Below are positions 1-6,416 of a stretch of DNA of 60,514 bases, in pieces (position 1 is the stretch's first letter; every line of letters starts with the position of its first letter). The notes beneath the pieces were generated by a model that searched no databases, was not told where the DNA came from, and saw only the letters and a program-made list of their open reading frames with translations. This DNA comes from Bacteroidales bacterium (GTDB lineage Bacteria > Bacteroidota > Bacteroidia > Bacteroidales > WCHB1-69): contig JAITUN010000248.1 in NCBI GenBank assembly GCA_031286285.1, forward strand, positions 1 to 60,514, written 5' to 3'. The translations under genes were made by a program, and so were the position numbers.

Positions 1-1773
1 GCATACGACAACAAAGGTTTGATGAGTTCTCGCTCCGAGAGCGTATTAAACGTATTGGAAACCTACACTTACGATAATTTAGACCGTCTTACAAGTGTTA
101 CCACCGGAAAAATTGGGCAGACGGGAACCACACAAACTTTCTCTTATCATGGCAACGGAAATATCGAAAACAACTCTGATGTGGGAGATTTTTATTACGG
201 TACTAACATGTCTCCGCCAAAACCGCATGCGGTAACCCAAATAGCGCCGATAAGCGAGAGGGCTATTTCTGCGAATCAGTGTGCTGTTACCTACAACTTC
301 TTTAACCAGCCCACCCAAATCACGGAGGGGAGCTATCAATTTGATCTTTCTTATGGCGCAAACCAGCAGCGTAATAAAGTAGAGAGAAGCAAAAATAATG
401 TTATAGAGAATACGCGCTACTATTATAGCAAATACTTAGAAAAAGAGGTAGATGCCACCGCCGGAACCAAACATTACTATTATATATATGGAGACAATGG
501 CGTGGTGGGTTTGTATATTGACCCTCGCTCGGTAGGCACCGATACGCTGTATTACATCCACACCGACCACTTGGGCAGTTACTGCGCCATAACAACTGCC
601 AACGTACAAGCATGGATGGGTGAAATAGAAAATGCTTGCGGGTGGCAATGTCGGCAGGCGGTGCGGACGTGGTCGTGCGGTGGGATTTCTGCCGACTTGA
701 TTTTTTGCTTCTTTTTGATCAAGCAAAAAGAAGAAGAAGAAAACATGAACGGCCGGCTGTACGACCCGGTAATTGCCAGGTTCTTCTCACCGGATAAATT
801 CGTAGCGAACAGTTCTTTTACTCAAGACTTTAACAGGTATAGTTACGCCAGAAACTGCCCGCTGATGTACACCGACCCGGATGGGGAATTCTTCTTTCTC
901 TTTCCGTATGTTAACTGGAGTAAAGAAAGCGGATTAAATTTTGGACTTAATTGTATAGTGGGGATACCCGGAATTGCCAGTGCACAATTTAGTGTTGGAG
1001 TTGGACCACAAACCGGATTGACAGCTACTTTGGGAGTTACTGCCGCTTTTACTACGGCTTATGTTTCCATTGGTACGCAAAGCGGGCTTAATGTGGGTTG
1101 GTCGTTTGGGCTCTCACCACAGATAGGACTTCCATTTAGTAGCAACATTACTTCGTTTGGAATTAACTATAATTTCAAACACGGAGTATTAAGTGGCAAT
1201 TTATCAGCCTTTTGTTTTGATTCTAATGGAAAAACTTCTTTTAATCCCTCTTTCTCGGCAGCAATTGCTCCGGAACATTTTACCAATTTGGTAAAAGGAG
1301 GAGGATTTAGAAGCAACGAACAGGTATTTAATAGAATGATGGATCGTAACAGTTGCCAAGAAATACTTGATTATTTTGGATTTAAAGGAAAGTATGACCC
1401 AGAACATGCTTTGTTTAAAAAATGGGGGTTAGACCATGGAATAACAGACCCCAAAACAGGTAAAATTTATTATAGTGATGGCGCTTTCTCCAAAAACTAT
1501 GATTATTTAGCTCTTGTAGCACACCACGAATTATTTCATAGTCGAAATGTTAAATCAGGAAAATTTAATGGAAATTACGCACTTGAAGATTGGAATACTT
1601 ATATGGCTAATTATGAAAATCAAGGTTTATATCCAAGCCAAAGTTCAGAAATTATAAGAAGAATTGAAGGAACGGGATTCGCTTCCGGAATATATGGAAT
1701 TGGAACAGAGGGATATACTAATTTTTCTCTTCAATGGTGGCATTTCATTTATAGAATTCCAAGACTATGGTAA
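1..1773 (+). CDS. RHS-repeat polymorphic toxin, C-terminal part, putative metallopeptidase tip (5' end outside window)
   Basis: The reading frame is open from base 1, so the gene begins upstream of the window; residues are numbered here from the ATG at 19. The early part carries YD/RHS repeat sequence (LDRLTSV, then YYIHTDHLGSY), followed by the RHS core end NGRLYDPVIARFFSPD and LMYTDPDGE, the usual boundary before a variable toxin tip. The tip has a glycine-rich stretch and then a C-terminal domain with HELFH at residues 503-507 (bases 1525-1539). This fits the zincin HExxH motif with E504 as catalytic base; ALEDWNTYMANY downstream could supply a third ligand. The protein ends WWHFIYRIPRLW, and its TAA lies inside the ATGGTAA that starts the next gene, so translational coupling is likely. 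The RHS family delivers C-terminal toxins to rival cells; peptidase activity here is inferred from the motif only. About 45 residues before NGRLYDP look foreign (see the repeat at 651-740). Confidence 0.85.
   Translation, partial: AYDNKGLMSSRSESVLNVLETYTYDNLDRLTSVTTGKIGQTGTTQTFSYHGNGNIENNSDVGDFYYGTNMSPPKPHAVTQIAPISERAISANQCAVTYNFFNQPTQITEGSYQFDLSYGANQQRNKVERSKNNVIENTRYYYSKYLEKEVDATAGTKHYYYIYGDNGVVGLYIDPRSVGTDTLYYIHTDHLGSYCAITTANVQAWMGEIENACGWQCRQAVRTWSCGGISADLIFCFFLIKQKEEEENMNGRLYDPVIARFFSPDKFVANSSFTQDFNRYSYARNCPLMYTDPDGEFFFLFPYVNWSKESGLNFGLNCIVGIPGIASAQFSVGVGPQTGLTATLGVTAAFTTAYVSIGTQSGLNVGWSFGLSPQIGLPFSSNITSFGINYNFKHGVLSGNLSAFCFDSNGKTSFNPSFSAAIAPEHFTNLVKGGGFRSNEQVFNRMMDRNSCQEILDYFGFKGKYDPEHALFKKWGLDHGITDPKTGKIYYSDGAFSKNYDYLALVAHHELFHSRNVKSGKFNGNYALEDWNTYMANYENQGLYPSQSSEIIRRIEGTGFASGIYGIGTEGYTNFSLQWWHFIYRIPRLW
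651..740 (+). repeat. Hairpin-bearing insertion inside the RHS core coding sequence
   Basis: Two inverted repeats sit side by side inside the RHS reading frame. The first has 7-bp arms TCGGCAG (651-657) and CTGCCGA (689-695). The second has 10-bp arms CTTCTTTTTG (708-717) and CAAAAAGAAG (724-733) with a 6-nt loop, followed by GAAGAA repeats. The translation here (CGGISADLIFCFFLIKQKEE) is unlike RHS core. It stands where RHS proteins normally have the glycine/aromatic segment before NGRLYDP. It looks like a small dispersed element inserted, or swapped in, without breaking the frame. Confidence 0.55.
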
Positions 1774-2339
1774 GGAAATATATTACATTGTTTTTTCTGC
1801 TTTTATTAGCAAACGTTGTATACTGTCAAATTGATGGCAATGATAGTTTGTTAAGTAAGTGCGATGTCTATAATAACCTAGATCCTTTTCGCTGTTTTTA
1901 TCCTGAAGAATATCCGATTTTTGATAAAAATTATCCCCAAAAAACATTTGAAAAACTTTATGAATTTTTTATAGAAAATGTGAAATACCCTGAGACTGCC
2001 AAAGCGGATAAACTTGAAGGACAAGTATTTGTACAATTTTGGATAGATTCTAACGGTTTTACTTATGAACATAAAATCATTCGAAGTGTTAGGCAAGATT
2101 TGGATGAAGAAGCATTGCGTATAGCTAAACTTATTAAGTATGACATACCAGCAAAGAATAGAGGTAAACCTGTTGGACTTTGTTCTGCACTTCTTTTTAT
2201 ATTTACATTGAATGAGAATGATTCATCTTGGAATCCATTACAATCTGAAAAGGATAAGCCTGTGCGTAAGAGGAAAAGTAATGGCAGAAGCGGTTCTTCA
2301 GAAGTAATTGATAATAAAAAACGGAATAATGGATTATAA
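1767..2339 (+). CDS. Secreted TonB_C-domain protein, array copy 1 (putative immunity/accessory protein)
   Basis: A 190-residue protein with an N-terminal signal peptide (hydrophobic FFLLLLANVVYC, cleavage near residue 21). A TonB C-terminal-like domain occupies about residues 65-150: YPETAKADKLEGQVFVQFWI, then HKIIRSVRQDLDEEALRIAKLI and a GKPV turn. In classic TonB this fold binds the TonB box of outer-membrane receptors, but here there is no transmembrane anchor or proline-rich spacer, so the protein should be periplasmic or extracytoplasmic. A basic tail ends VIDNKKRNNGL. The start overlaps the RHS stop (ATGGTAA), which places it as the first gene downstream of the toxin. That is the position of an immunity gene, and this is the only basis for calling it one. 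Confidence 0.8.
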   Translation: MVRKYITLFFLLLLANVVYCQIDGNDSLLSKCDVYNNLDPFRCFYPEEYPIFDKNYPQKTFEKLYEFFIENVKYPETAKADKLEGQVFVQFWIDSNGFTYEHKIIRSVRQDLDEEALRIAKLIKYDIPAKNRGKPVGLCSALLFIFTLNENDSSWNPLQSEKDKPVRKRKSNGRSGSSEVIDNKKRNNGL

Positions 2340-2394
2340 TACTTTTACTCCTTCATGGTGGCATTTCATTTATAGAATTCCAAGGCTATGGTAA
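2329..2394 (+). CDS. Micro-ORF 1, 21 codons, repeats the RHS toxin C-terminus
   Basis: The ATG lies inside the last codons of copy 1 (AATGGATTATAA), and the TAA lies inside the ATGGTAA start of copy 2. The peptide begins MDYNTF and ends WWHFIYRIPRLW, the same last 12 residues as the RHS protein. It could be a remnant toxin tail, a coupling device between genes, or a functional peptide. Expression is not shown by sequence. Confidence 0.5.
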   Translation: MDYNTFTPSWWHFIYRIPRLW

Positions 2395-2939
2395 AAAAAC
2401 ATATAATATTAATCATTTTACTAATACTAGCAAACTTTGTATATTCTCAAATTGATTCTCTTGAATTTGATCAAAGGAAGTGTGATATTTACGGACTGCG
2501 GCATTGGGATAATTCTCCGATTTTTGACAAATCAGCTAAAAACGATTTCGAAAAACTATTTGAATTTATTCAAGAAAATTTAGTATATCCTGCAACTGCC
2601 AAAGCAGATAAGATTGAAGGACAAGTATTTGTTGAGTTTTGGATAGATACAACCGGTGTTACGAGTGAGCATAAAATAATCAAGAGTGTTCGGCAAGATT
2701 TGGATGATGAAGTTTTGCGAGTAGCTAGACTTATTAAATTTGATGTACCTGCACATTGTTATAATGGCAAGCCCATAGGTATATGTTGGCAATTTCCTAT
2801 TAGATTTAGATTAGATGATCCAGAGTTTTTGTTTTATAGACCATCTGATAAGGATGAGTCGGGGCGTAAGAAGAAAAGTAAGGATGGTGGTGATTCTTCG
2901 AAAGTAATTGATAATAAAAAACGGAACAATGGATTATAA
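2388..2939 (+). CDS. Secreted TonB_C-domain protein, array copy 2
   Basis: A 183-residue paralogue of the preceding array gene with the same plan: a signal peptide (IILIILLILANFVYS), a short variable linker, a TonB_C-like domain at about residues 60-145 (YPATAKADKIEGQVFVEFWI; SVRQDLDDEVLRVARLIKF), and a basic Ser/Gly-rich tail ending VIDNKKRNNGL. The start is the ATG in ATGGTAA, overlapping the stop of micro-ORF 1. The variable region right after the signal peptide differs from copy to copy while the domain core is kept, as expected if the copies recognise different partners. The function is unknown; an immunity role is inferred from position. Confidence 0.8.
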   Translation: MVKKHIILIILLILANFVYSQIDSLEFDQRKCDIYGLRHWDNSPIFDKSAKNDFEKLFEFIQENLVYPATAKADKIEGQVFVEFWIDTTGVTSEHKIIKSVRQDLDDEVLRVARLIKFDVPAHCYNGKPIGICWQFPIRFRLDDPEFLFYRPSDKDESGRKKKSKDGGDSSKVIDNKKRNNGL

Positions 2940-2994
2940 TACTTTTACTCCTGCATGGTGGCATTTCATTTATAAAATTCCAAGGCTATGGTAA
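2929..2994 (+). CDS. Micro-ORF 2, 21 codons, repeats the RHS toxin C-terminus
   Basis: Same arrangement as micro-ORF 1: the start is inside the end of copy 2 and the stop is inside the start of copy 3. The peptide starts MDYNTF and ends WWHFIYKIPRLW. It differs from the RHS tail by a conservative R-to-K change plus a synonymous change in the Arg codon. Confidence 0.5.
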   Translation: MDYNTFTPAWWHFIYKIPRLW

Positions 2995-3545
2995 GAAAAT
3001 TTATAACAGTAATAGCTTTACTATTATCGATAAACTTTTCATATACTCAAATTGATGATAATGATACTTTGAGACACCATAAGTGTGATAATATTCGTCC
3101 ATTTTCGCATCCTGAGAAAGAGTTTCCTATATTTGATAATTCAACAAAATATTCGTGGGAAAAATTATATGAATTTCTTCAAGGAAATTTAACTTACCCT
3201 GAAAGTGCCAAAGCTGATAAAGTTGAAGGACAGGTGTTTGTTCAATTTTGGATAGATACCAACGGCTTTACTTCTGAACATAAAATCATTCAAAGCGTTC
3301 GGCAAGACTTGGATGATGAAGCTTTGCGTGTTGCCAAACTTATTAAATTTGATGTACCTGCAAAAAATTATTGTGATGAACCTATTGGTATGTGTTGGCA
3401 AATGCCAATTAGATTTACCTTGAATGAGGGTAAGCCAACGCGGAATACTATTAAAGAATCTAACAAGAATGTGCGTAAGAAGAATAGTAAGGGTGGTGGT
3501 TCTTCGGAAGTAATTGATAATAAAAAACGGAACAATGGATTATAA
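2988..3545 (+). CDS. Secreted TonB_C-domain protein, array copy 3
   Basis: A 185-residue paralogue. The signal peptide (ITVIALLLSINFSYT) is followed by a variable stretch containing HKCDN, then the TonB_C-like core (YPESAKADKVEGQVFVQFWI; SVRQDLDDEALRVAKLIKF). The tail NVRKKNSKGGGSSEV leads to VIDNKKRNNGL. It is close to copy 1 in the core, which points to duplication of one ancestral gene. There is no independent promoter or room for one; expression should depend on the upstream chain of overlapping genes. Confidence 0.8.
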   Translation: MVRKFITVIALLLSINFSYTQIDDNDTLRHHKCDNIRPFSHPEKEFPIFDNSTKYSWEKLYEFLQGNLTYPESAKADKVEGQVFVQFWIDTNGFTSEHKIIQSVRQDLDDEALRVAKLIKFDVPAKNYCDEPIGMCWQMPIRFTLNEGKPTRNTIKESNKNVRKKNSKGGGSSEVIDNKKRNNGL

Positions 3546-3600
3546 TACTTTTGCTCCTCAATGGTGGCATTTTATTTATAAAATTCCAAGATTATGGTAA
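3535..3600 (+). CDS. Micro-ORF 3, 21 codons, repeats the RHS toxin C-terminus
   Basis: The start overlaps the end of copy 3 and the stop overlaps the start of copy 4. The peptide begins MDYNTF and ends WWHFIYKIPRLW. The Phe (TTT for TTC) and Leu (TTA for CTA) codons differ synonymously from other copies. Confidence 0.5.
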   Translation: MDYNTFAPQWWHFIYKIPRLW

Positions 3601-4112
3601 GGTTTCTGTTACTTATACTAATACTATTTGTTACCTTACCTATGTTAGGGCAAGTTAATTGTGATACTATTGGTCCTCGGTGGTATGATCCTCCAATTTT
3701 TGGTAATTCAACAAAATATTCGTGGGAAAAGCTTTTTGAGTTTTTAGCAAATGAATTAGAATATCCTAAAACAGCGAAAGCAGATAAGATTCAAGGACAA
3801 GTATTTGTTGCATTTTGGATAGATACTAATGGTTACACCAGTGAACATACTATAACTCAAAGCATTCGACAAGATTTGGATGATGAAGTTTTGCGTGTTG
3901 CCAAACTTATAAAATTTGATGTACCGGCAAAAAATGTTTATGGTAAGCCTACTGGTATATGTTTCCAACTTCCTATTAGATTTATATTAAATGATACGGA
4001 GTTTTTGTTTTACAAACAGACTGAAAAGGATAAGCCTGTGCGTAAGAGGAAAAGTAAGGGTGGTGGTTCTTCAGAAGTAATTGATAATAAAAAACGGAAC
4101 AATGGATTATAA
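3594..4112 (+). CDS. Secreted TonB_C-domain protein, array copy 4
   Basis: A 172-residue paralogue, the shortest complete one. It has a signal peptide (LLLILILFVTLPMLG) and a shorter variable linker with a CDTIGPRW motif, then the TonB_C-like core at about residues 55-135 (YPKTAKADKIQGQVFVAFWI; SIRQDLDDEVLRVAKLIKF) and the shared basic tail to VIDNKKRNNGL. It has the same overlap start (ATGGTAA). Like the other copies it lacks the TonB cytoplasmic anchor and Pro-rich spacer, so it is unlikely to energise receptors. Confidence 0.8.
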   Translation: MVRFLLLILILFVTLPMLGQVNCDTIGPRWYDPPIFGNSTKYSWEKLFEFLANELEYPKTAKADKIQGQVFVAFWIDTNGYTSEHTITQSIRQDLDDEVLRVAKLIKFDVPAKNVYGKPTGICFQLPIRFILNDTEFLFYKQTEKDKPVRKRKSKGGGSSEVIDNKKRNNGL

Positions 4113-4167
4113 TACTTTTGCTCTTCAATGGTGGCATTTCATTTATAGAATTCCAAGACTATGGTAA
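4102..4167 (+). CDS. Micro-ORF 4, 21 codons, repeats the RHS toxin C-terminus
   Basis: The start overlaps the end of copy 4 and the stop overlaps the start of copy 5. The peptide reads MDYNTFALQ then WWHFIYRIPRLW. This is the copy most similar to the RHS C-terminus, whose last residues are preceded by YTNFSLQ. Confidence 0.5.
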   Translation: MDYNTFALQWWHFIYRIPRLW

Positions 4168-4706
4168 GAGTCTTTTTATTAATTTTTATGCTATATATTA
4201 ACTTGTTAGGATTTGGGCAAATTGATTGTGATACTCTTAAATTAAATATAGTTATTGGTCGTCATATTATGTCTTATCCTATATATGGTGGATATGCGTT
4301 ATATTCTGAATTAGGTTCAAATGCATTTTACAGTTTTCTTCAAACAAACTTAGTTTATCCACAAGCAGCAAGAGAAGAAAAAATTGAAGGGATAGTAGTT
4401 GTAACATTTTGGATAGACTCAACTGCTGCTACTTCTAATTTTAAAATCTCAGAAGGAGTCAGAGAAGATATAGATAACGAAGCGTTGCGTGTAGCCAAAC
4501 TTATTAAATTTGATAAACCCGCTATAGATTATTATGGTAACCCTACATGTATGTATTATACACTTTATATTACATTTAGATTAGATGATCCAGAGTTTTT
4601 GCTTTATAAACAATCAGATAAGGATAAGCCGGTGCGTAAGAAGAAAAGTAAGAGTGGTGGTTCTTCGGAAGTAATTGATAATAAAAAACGGAACAATGGA
4701 TTATAA
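4161..4706 (+). CDS. Secreted TonB_C-domain protein, array copy 5 (most divergent)
   Basis: A 181-residue paralogue. It has a signal peptide (FLLIFMLYINLLGFG), a longer divergent linker (about residues 22-62), then a more diverged TonB_C-like core (YPQAAREEKIEGIVVVTFWI; GVREDIDNEALRVAKLIKF). The tail KKKSKSGGSSEV to VIDNKKRNNGL is nearly identical to the other copies even though the core is not, which suggests the copy ends are homogenised by recombination. It is the last complete gene of the array. Confidence 0.8.
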   Translation: MVRVFLLIFMLYINLLGFGQIDCDTLKLNIVIGRHIMSYPIYGGYALYSELGSNAFYSFLQTNLVYPQAAREEKIEGIVVVTFWIDSTAATSNFKISEGVREDIDNEALRVAKLIKFDKPAIDYYGNPTCMYYTLYITFRLDDPEFLLYKQSDKDKPVRKKKSKSGGSSEVIDNKKRNNGL

Positions 4707-4761
4707 TATTTTTACTTCTCAATGGTGGCACTTCATTTATAAAATTCCAAGACTATGGTAA
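4696..4761 (+). CDS. Micro-ORF 5, 21 codons, repeats the RHS toxin C-terminus
   Basis: The start overlaps the end of copy 5 and the stop overlaps the start of the truncated sixth copy. The peptide begins MDYNIF and ends WWHFIYKIPRLW. The His codon is CAC where other copies have CAT, a synonymous change. Confidence 0.5.
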   Translation: MDYNIFTSQWWHFIYKIPRLW

Positions 4762-4826
4762 GAGAATTTATAACATTATTTATTTTGCTGTTATTAGCAA
4801 ACTTTGCACTGCAAATAACGCGGTAA
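4755..4826 (+). pseudogene. Truncated sixth TonB_C array copy (signal peptide only)
   Basis: The frame starts with the same ATGGTAA overlap and encodes MVREFITLFILLLLANFALQ, the signal peptide of an array copy, then ITR and a stop. Homology to the other copies ends at about 4806, after GCAAACTTTG, where the hairpin-rich spacer takes over. It is therefore a broken array unit rather than a short gene. Confidence 0.75.
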
Positions 4827-5069
4827 AATCAAAAACAACGGGTTGAATATTCGAACCCATATTGCGTACCTAACGGCACGCTGAATTTGTGCCGTTGCCG
4901 GTTTTTTCTACCAATATTGCATCCCTACGGGATGAGGTATCTAAGATTCTAGCAGTGTGTCTCCGGGTTTTTGGTAAATGTTTTCCTGAAAACGCACGCG
5001 GGCGGACAAAGGCTCATCGTGAAGCAGAATAGCAAGATTTTTACCCTGTTTTTCATATCAAAATTTTTA
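4827..5069. repeat. Hairpin-rich spacer after the RHS/immunity array
   Basis: No ORF of note. It holds several inverted repeats: a near-palindrome GGGTTGAATATTCGAACCC (about 4839-4857), 8-bp arms AACGGCAC/GTGCCGTT (4872-4879, 4889-4896) and CATCCCTACGGGATG (4920-4934). Such short palindromic blocks resemble dispersed REP-like repeats. Copy number in the genome cannot be judged from one window. It begins exactly where array copy 6 is cut. Confidence 0.45.
4872..4907 (+). terminator. Possible intrinsic terminator of the RHS/immunity array
   Basis: The 8-bp inverted repeat (4872-4879 with 4889-4896, 9-nt loop) is followed by GCCGG and a six-T run at 4902-4907. The gap between stem and T-run is longer than ideal, so it may instead be only part of a dispersed repeat. 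Confidence 0.35.
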
Positions 5070-5077
5070 TATTTTTG
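5070..5077 (+). promoter_or_regulatory. Bacteroidota -7 element upstream of rpsF
   Basis: TATTTTTG matches TAnnTTTG exactly and lies 46 nt before the rpsF start. No clear -33 TTG is seen at the expected spacing. A short palindrome CCCCAAATTGGGG follows at 5081-5093. Confidence 0.55.
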
Positions 5078-5122
5078 CCGCCCCAAATTGGGGTTTAATT
5101 ATTCATTAAAAATCAAAACAGT

Positions 5123-5626
5123 ATGTTAAAACATTATGAAACCGTTTTCATTATGACACCCGTTTTGTCTGAAGATCAGATGAAGGAAACGGTTAAAAAG
5201 TTTGAGAACATTCTCGTCGAAAAAGGGGCTGAGATTGTTCATCAAGAGAACTGGGGGCTCAAGAGGCTTGAGTACCATATCCAAAAAAAATCCACCGGAT
5301 TTTATCATCTCTTTGAATTTAAGGCTGAACCACAAGTGGTTGGTGAGCTTGAGTTACAGTACCGCCGCGACGAAAGAGTAATCCGTTTTCTAACTATTAC
5401 ACTTGATAAAGACGCAATTGCTTACGCTGAGAAAAGGCGCACGCTTGGCTTCGGTCAGAAAAAAGAGATCAAACCCGAACCCGTTTATGAAATTAAGCAT
5501 GAACCTAAGCATGAAGTAAAATACGAAGTTATTGAAGAGGTTATTGATGAAGTTATTGACGACGTTATTGAAGCTCCCATTGAAGAACAAATTAATGAAC
5601 CAAATTTAGAAAATAAGGAGGAATAG
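5123..5626 (+). CDS. rpsF: 30S ribosomal protein bS6 with long acidic C-terminal extension
   Basis: bS6 binds the central domain of 16S rRNA together with bS18 on the small-subunit platform. The first ~110 residues are ordinary bS6: [16 protein letters not shown], then [26 protein letters not shown] and [11 protein letters not shown]. After about residue 115 comes a ~50-residue low-complexity tail rich in Glu, Val, Ile and His/Lys with a repeated EVI(E/D) pattern. That makes the protein 167 residues against roughly 95-130 for most S6. It is first of a tight rpsF-rpsR-rplI operon; the stop is 2 nt before the rpsR ATG, and GGAGG lies at its 3' end as the next gene's ribosome site. Confidence 0.97.
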   Translation: MLKHYETVFIMTPVLSEDQMKETVKKFENILVEKGAEIVHQENWGLKRLEYHIQKKSTGFYHLFEFKAEPQVVGELELQYRRDERVIRFLTITLDKDAIAYAEKRRTLGFGQKKEIKPEPVYEIKHEPKHEVKYEVIEEVIDEVIDDVIEAPIEEQINEPNLENKEE

Positions 5627-5628
5627 TT

Positions 5629-5901
5629 ATGGCACAAAACGATATTAAATATTTGACCCCTATTGCGGTTGATTTTAAAACAAAAAAATATTGTCGCTTT
5701 AAGAGAAGCGGTATTAAGTTTATTGATTATAAAGACGGTGAATTTTTGAAGAAATTTGTAAACGAGCAAGGCAGGATTTTGCCAAGGCGTTTAACCGGAA
5801 CTTCGTTAAAATTTCAGAAGAAAGTTGCACAAGCTGTAAAGCGTGCGCGCCAACTTGCGTTGCTTCCTTTTGTAGCTGATAACTTAAAAACTAACCAATA
5901 A
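5629..5901 (+). CDS. rpsR: 30S ribosomal protein bS18
   Basis: A 90-residue basic protein with the bS18 core [18 protein letters not shown], then [16 protein letters not shown] and [19 protein letters not shown]. It partners bS6 on the 30S platform. The start is the ATG at 5629, preceded by AAGGAGGAATAGTT, one of the few strong Shine-Dalgarno sequences in the window. Its length is normal for the family and it is co-directional with the genes on either side. Confidence 0.98.
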   Translation: MAQNDIKYLTPIAVDFKTKKYCRFKRSGIKFIDYKDGEFLKKFVNEQGRILPRRLTGTSLKFQKKVAQAVKRARQLALLPFVADNLKTNQ

Positions 5902-5914
5902 GGAGGGCATTACT

Positions 5915-6364
5915 ATGGAAGTTATTTTAAAACATGATGTAGAAAAATTAGGCTACGCCGATGAACTTGTAAAAGTTAGAGATGGTTTCGCAAGAAACTA
6001 TTTACTCCCGAAAGGGTTAGCTATTCCGGCTAACATCCCCAACAAAAAGATGTTAGCAGAAACTATCAAACAACGTGCTTTTAAGGCTGAAAAAATTCGC
6101 AAAGAAGCTGAATTTTTAGCCGGTAAAATTGAGGGTTTGACATTAAAGATTGCACAAAAAGCATCAGAAAAGGGTACTATTTTCGGTTCCGTAAATACAA
6201 TTGCTGTTGCACAAGCATTGAAAGAGCAGTACGATATTGAAATTGACCGTAAAAAGATTGTTCTTTCTACCGAGCATATTAAAGAGTTGGGTAATTATAC
6301 CGCTCAAATCAATATTCATAAAGATGTGAAAGTTACCGTTAATTTAGAGGTAATAGCAGAATAG
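5915..6364 (+). CDS. rplI: 50S ribosomal protein bL9
   Basis: A 149-residue protein with the canonical N-terminal 23S-binding domain (MEVILKHDVEKLGYADELVK; GFARNYLLPKGLAIPA), a long connecting helix and a C-terminal domain (EKGTIFGSVNTIAVAQALKE; IELGNY-like region then VTVNLEVIAE). It is preceded by AAGGAGGGCATTACT, a good ribosome site. It is the last gene of the rpsF operon, with a hairpin terminator 30 nt downstream. Length and order are normal. Confidence 0.98.
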   Translation: MEVILKHDVEKLGYADELVKVRDGFARNYLLPKGLAIPANIPNKKMLAETIKQRAFKAEKIRKEAEFLAGKIEGLTLKIAQKASEKGTIFGSVNTIAVAQALKEQYDIEIDRKKIVLSTEHIKELGNYTAQINIHKDVKVTVNLEVIAE

Positions 6365-6393
6365 AAGTCTCTTTATTGAATTTTTCTATGGAG

Positions 6394-6416
6394 AGCCGCT
6401 CATTGGGCGGCTTTTT
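6394..6416 (+). terminator. Intrinsic terminator of the rpsF-rpsR-rplI operon
   Basis: AGCCGC (6394-6399) pairs with GCGGCT (6407-6412) around a 7-nt loop, followed by a run of five T. The T-run overlaps the stop codon of the convergent acyl-CoA ligase gene, so the two units abut with no spare sequence. Confidence 0.8.

Noticed and set aside
5078-5093. Possible S6:S18-binding leader RNA before rpsF (CCG next to a CCCC...GGGG palindrome)
   Set aside because: The CCG would lie at or before the predicted transcription start, and the palindrome has almost no loop, so the known motif cannot be drawn.
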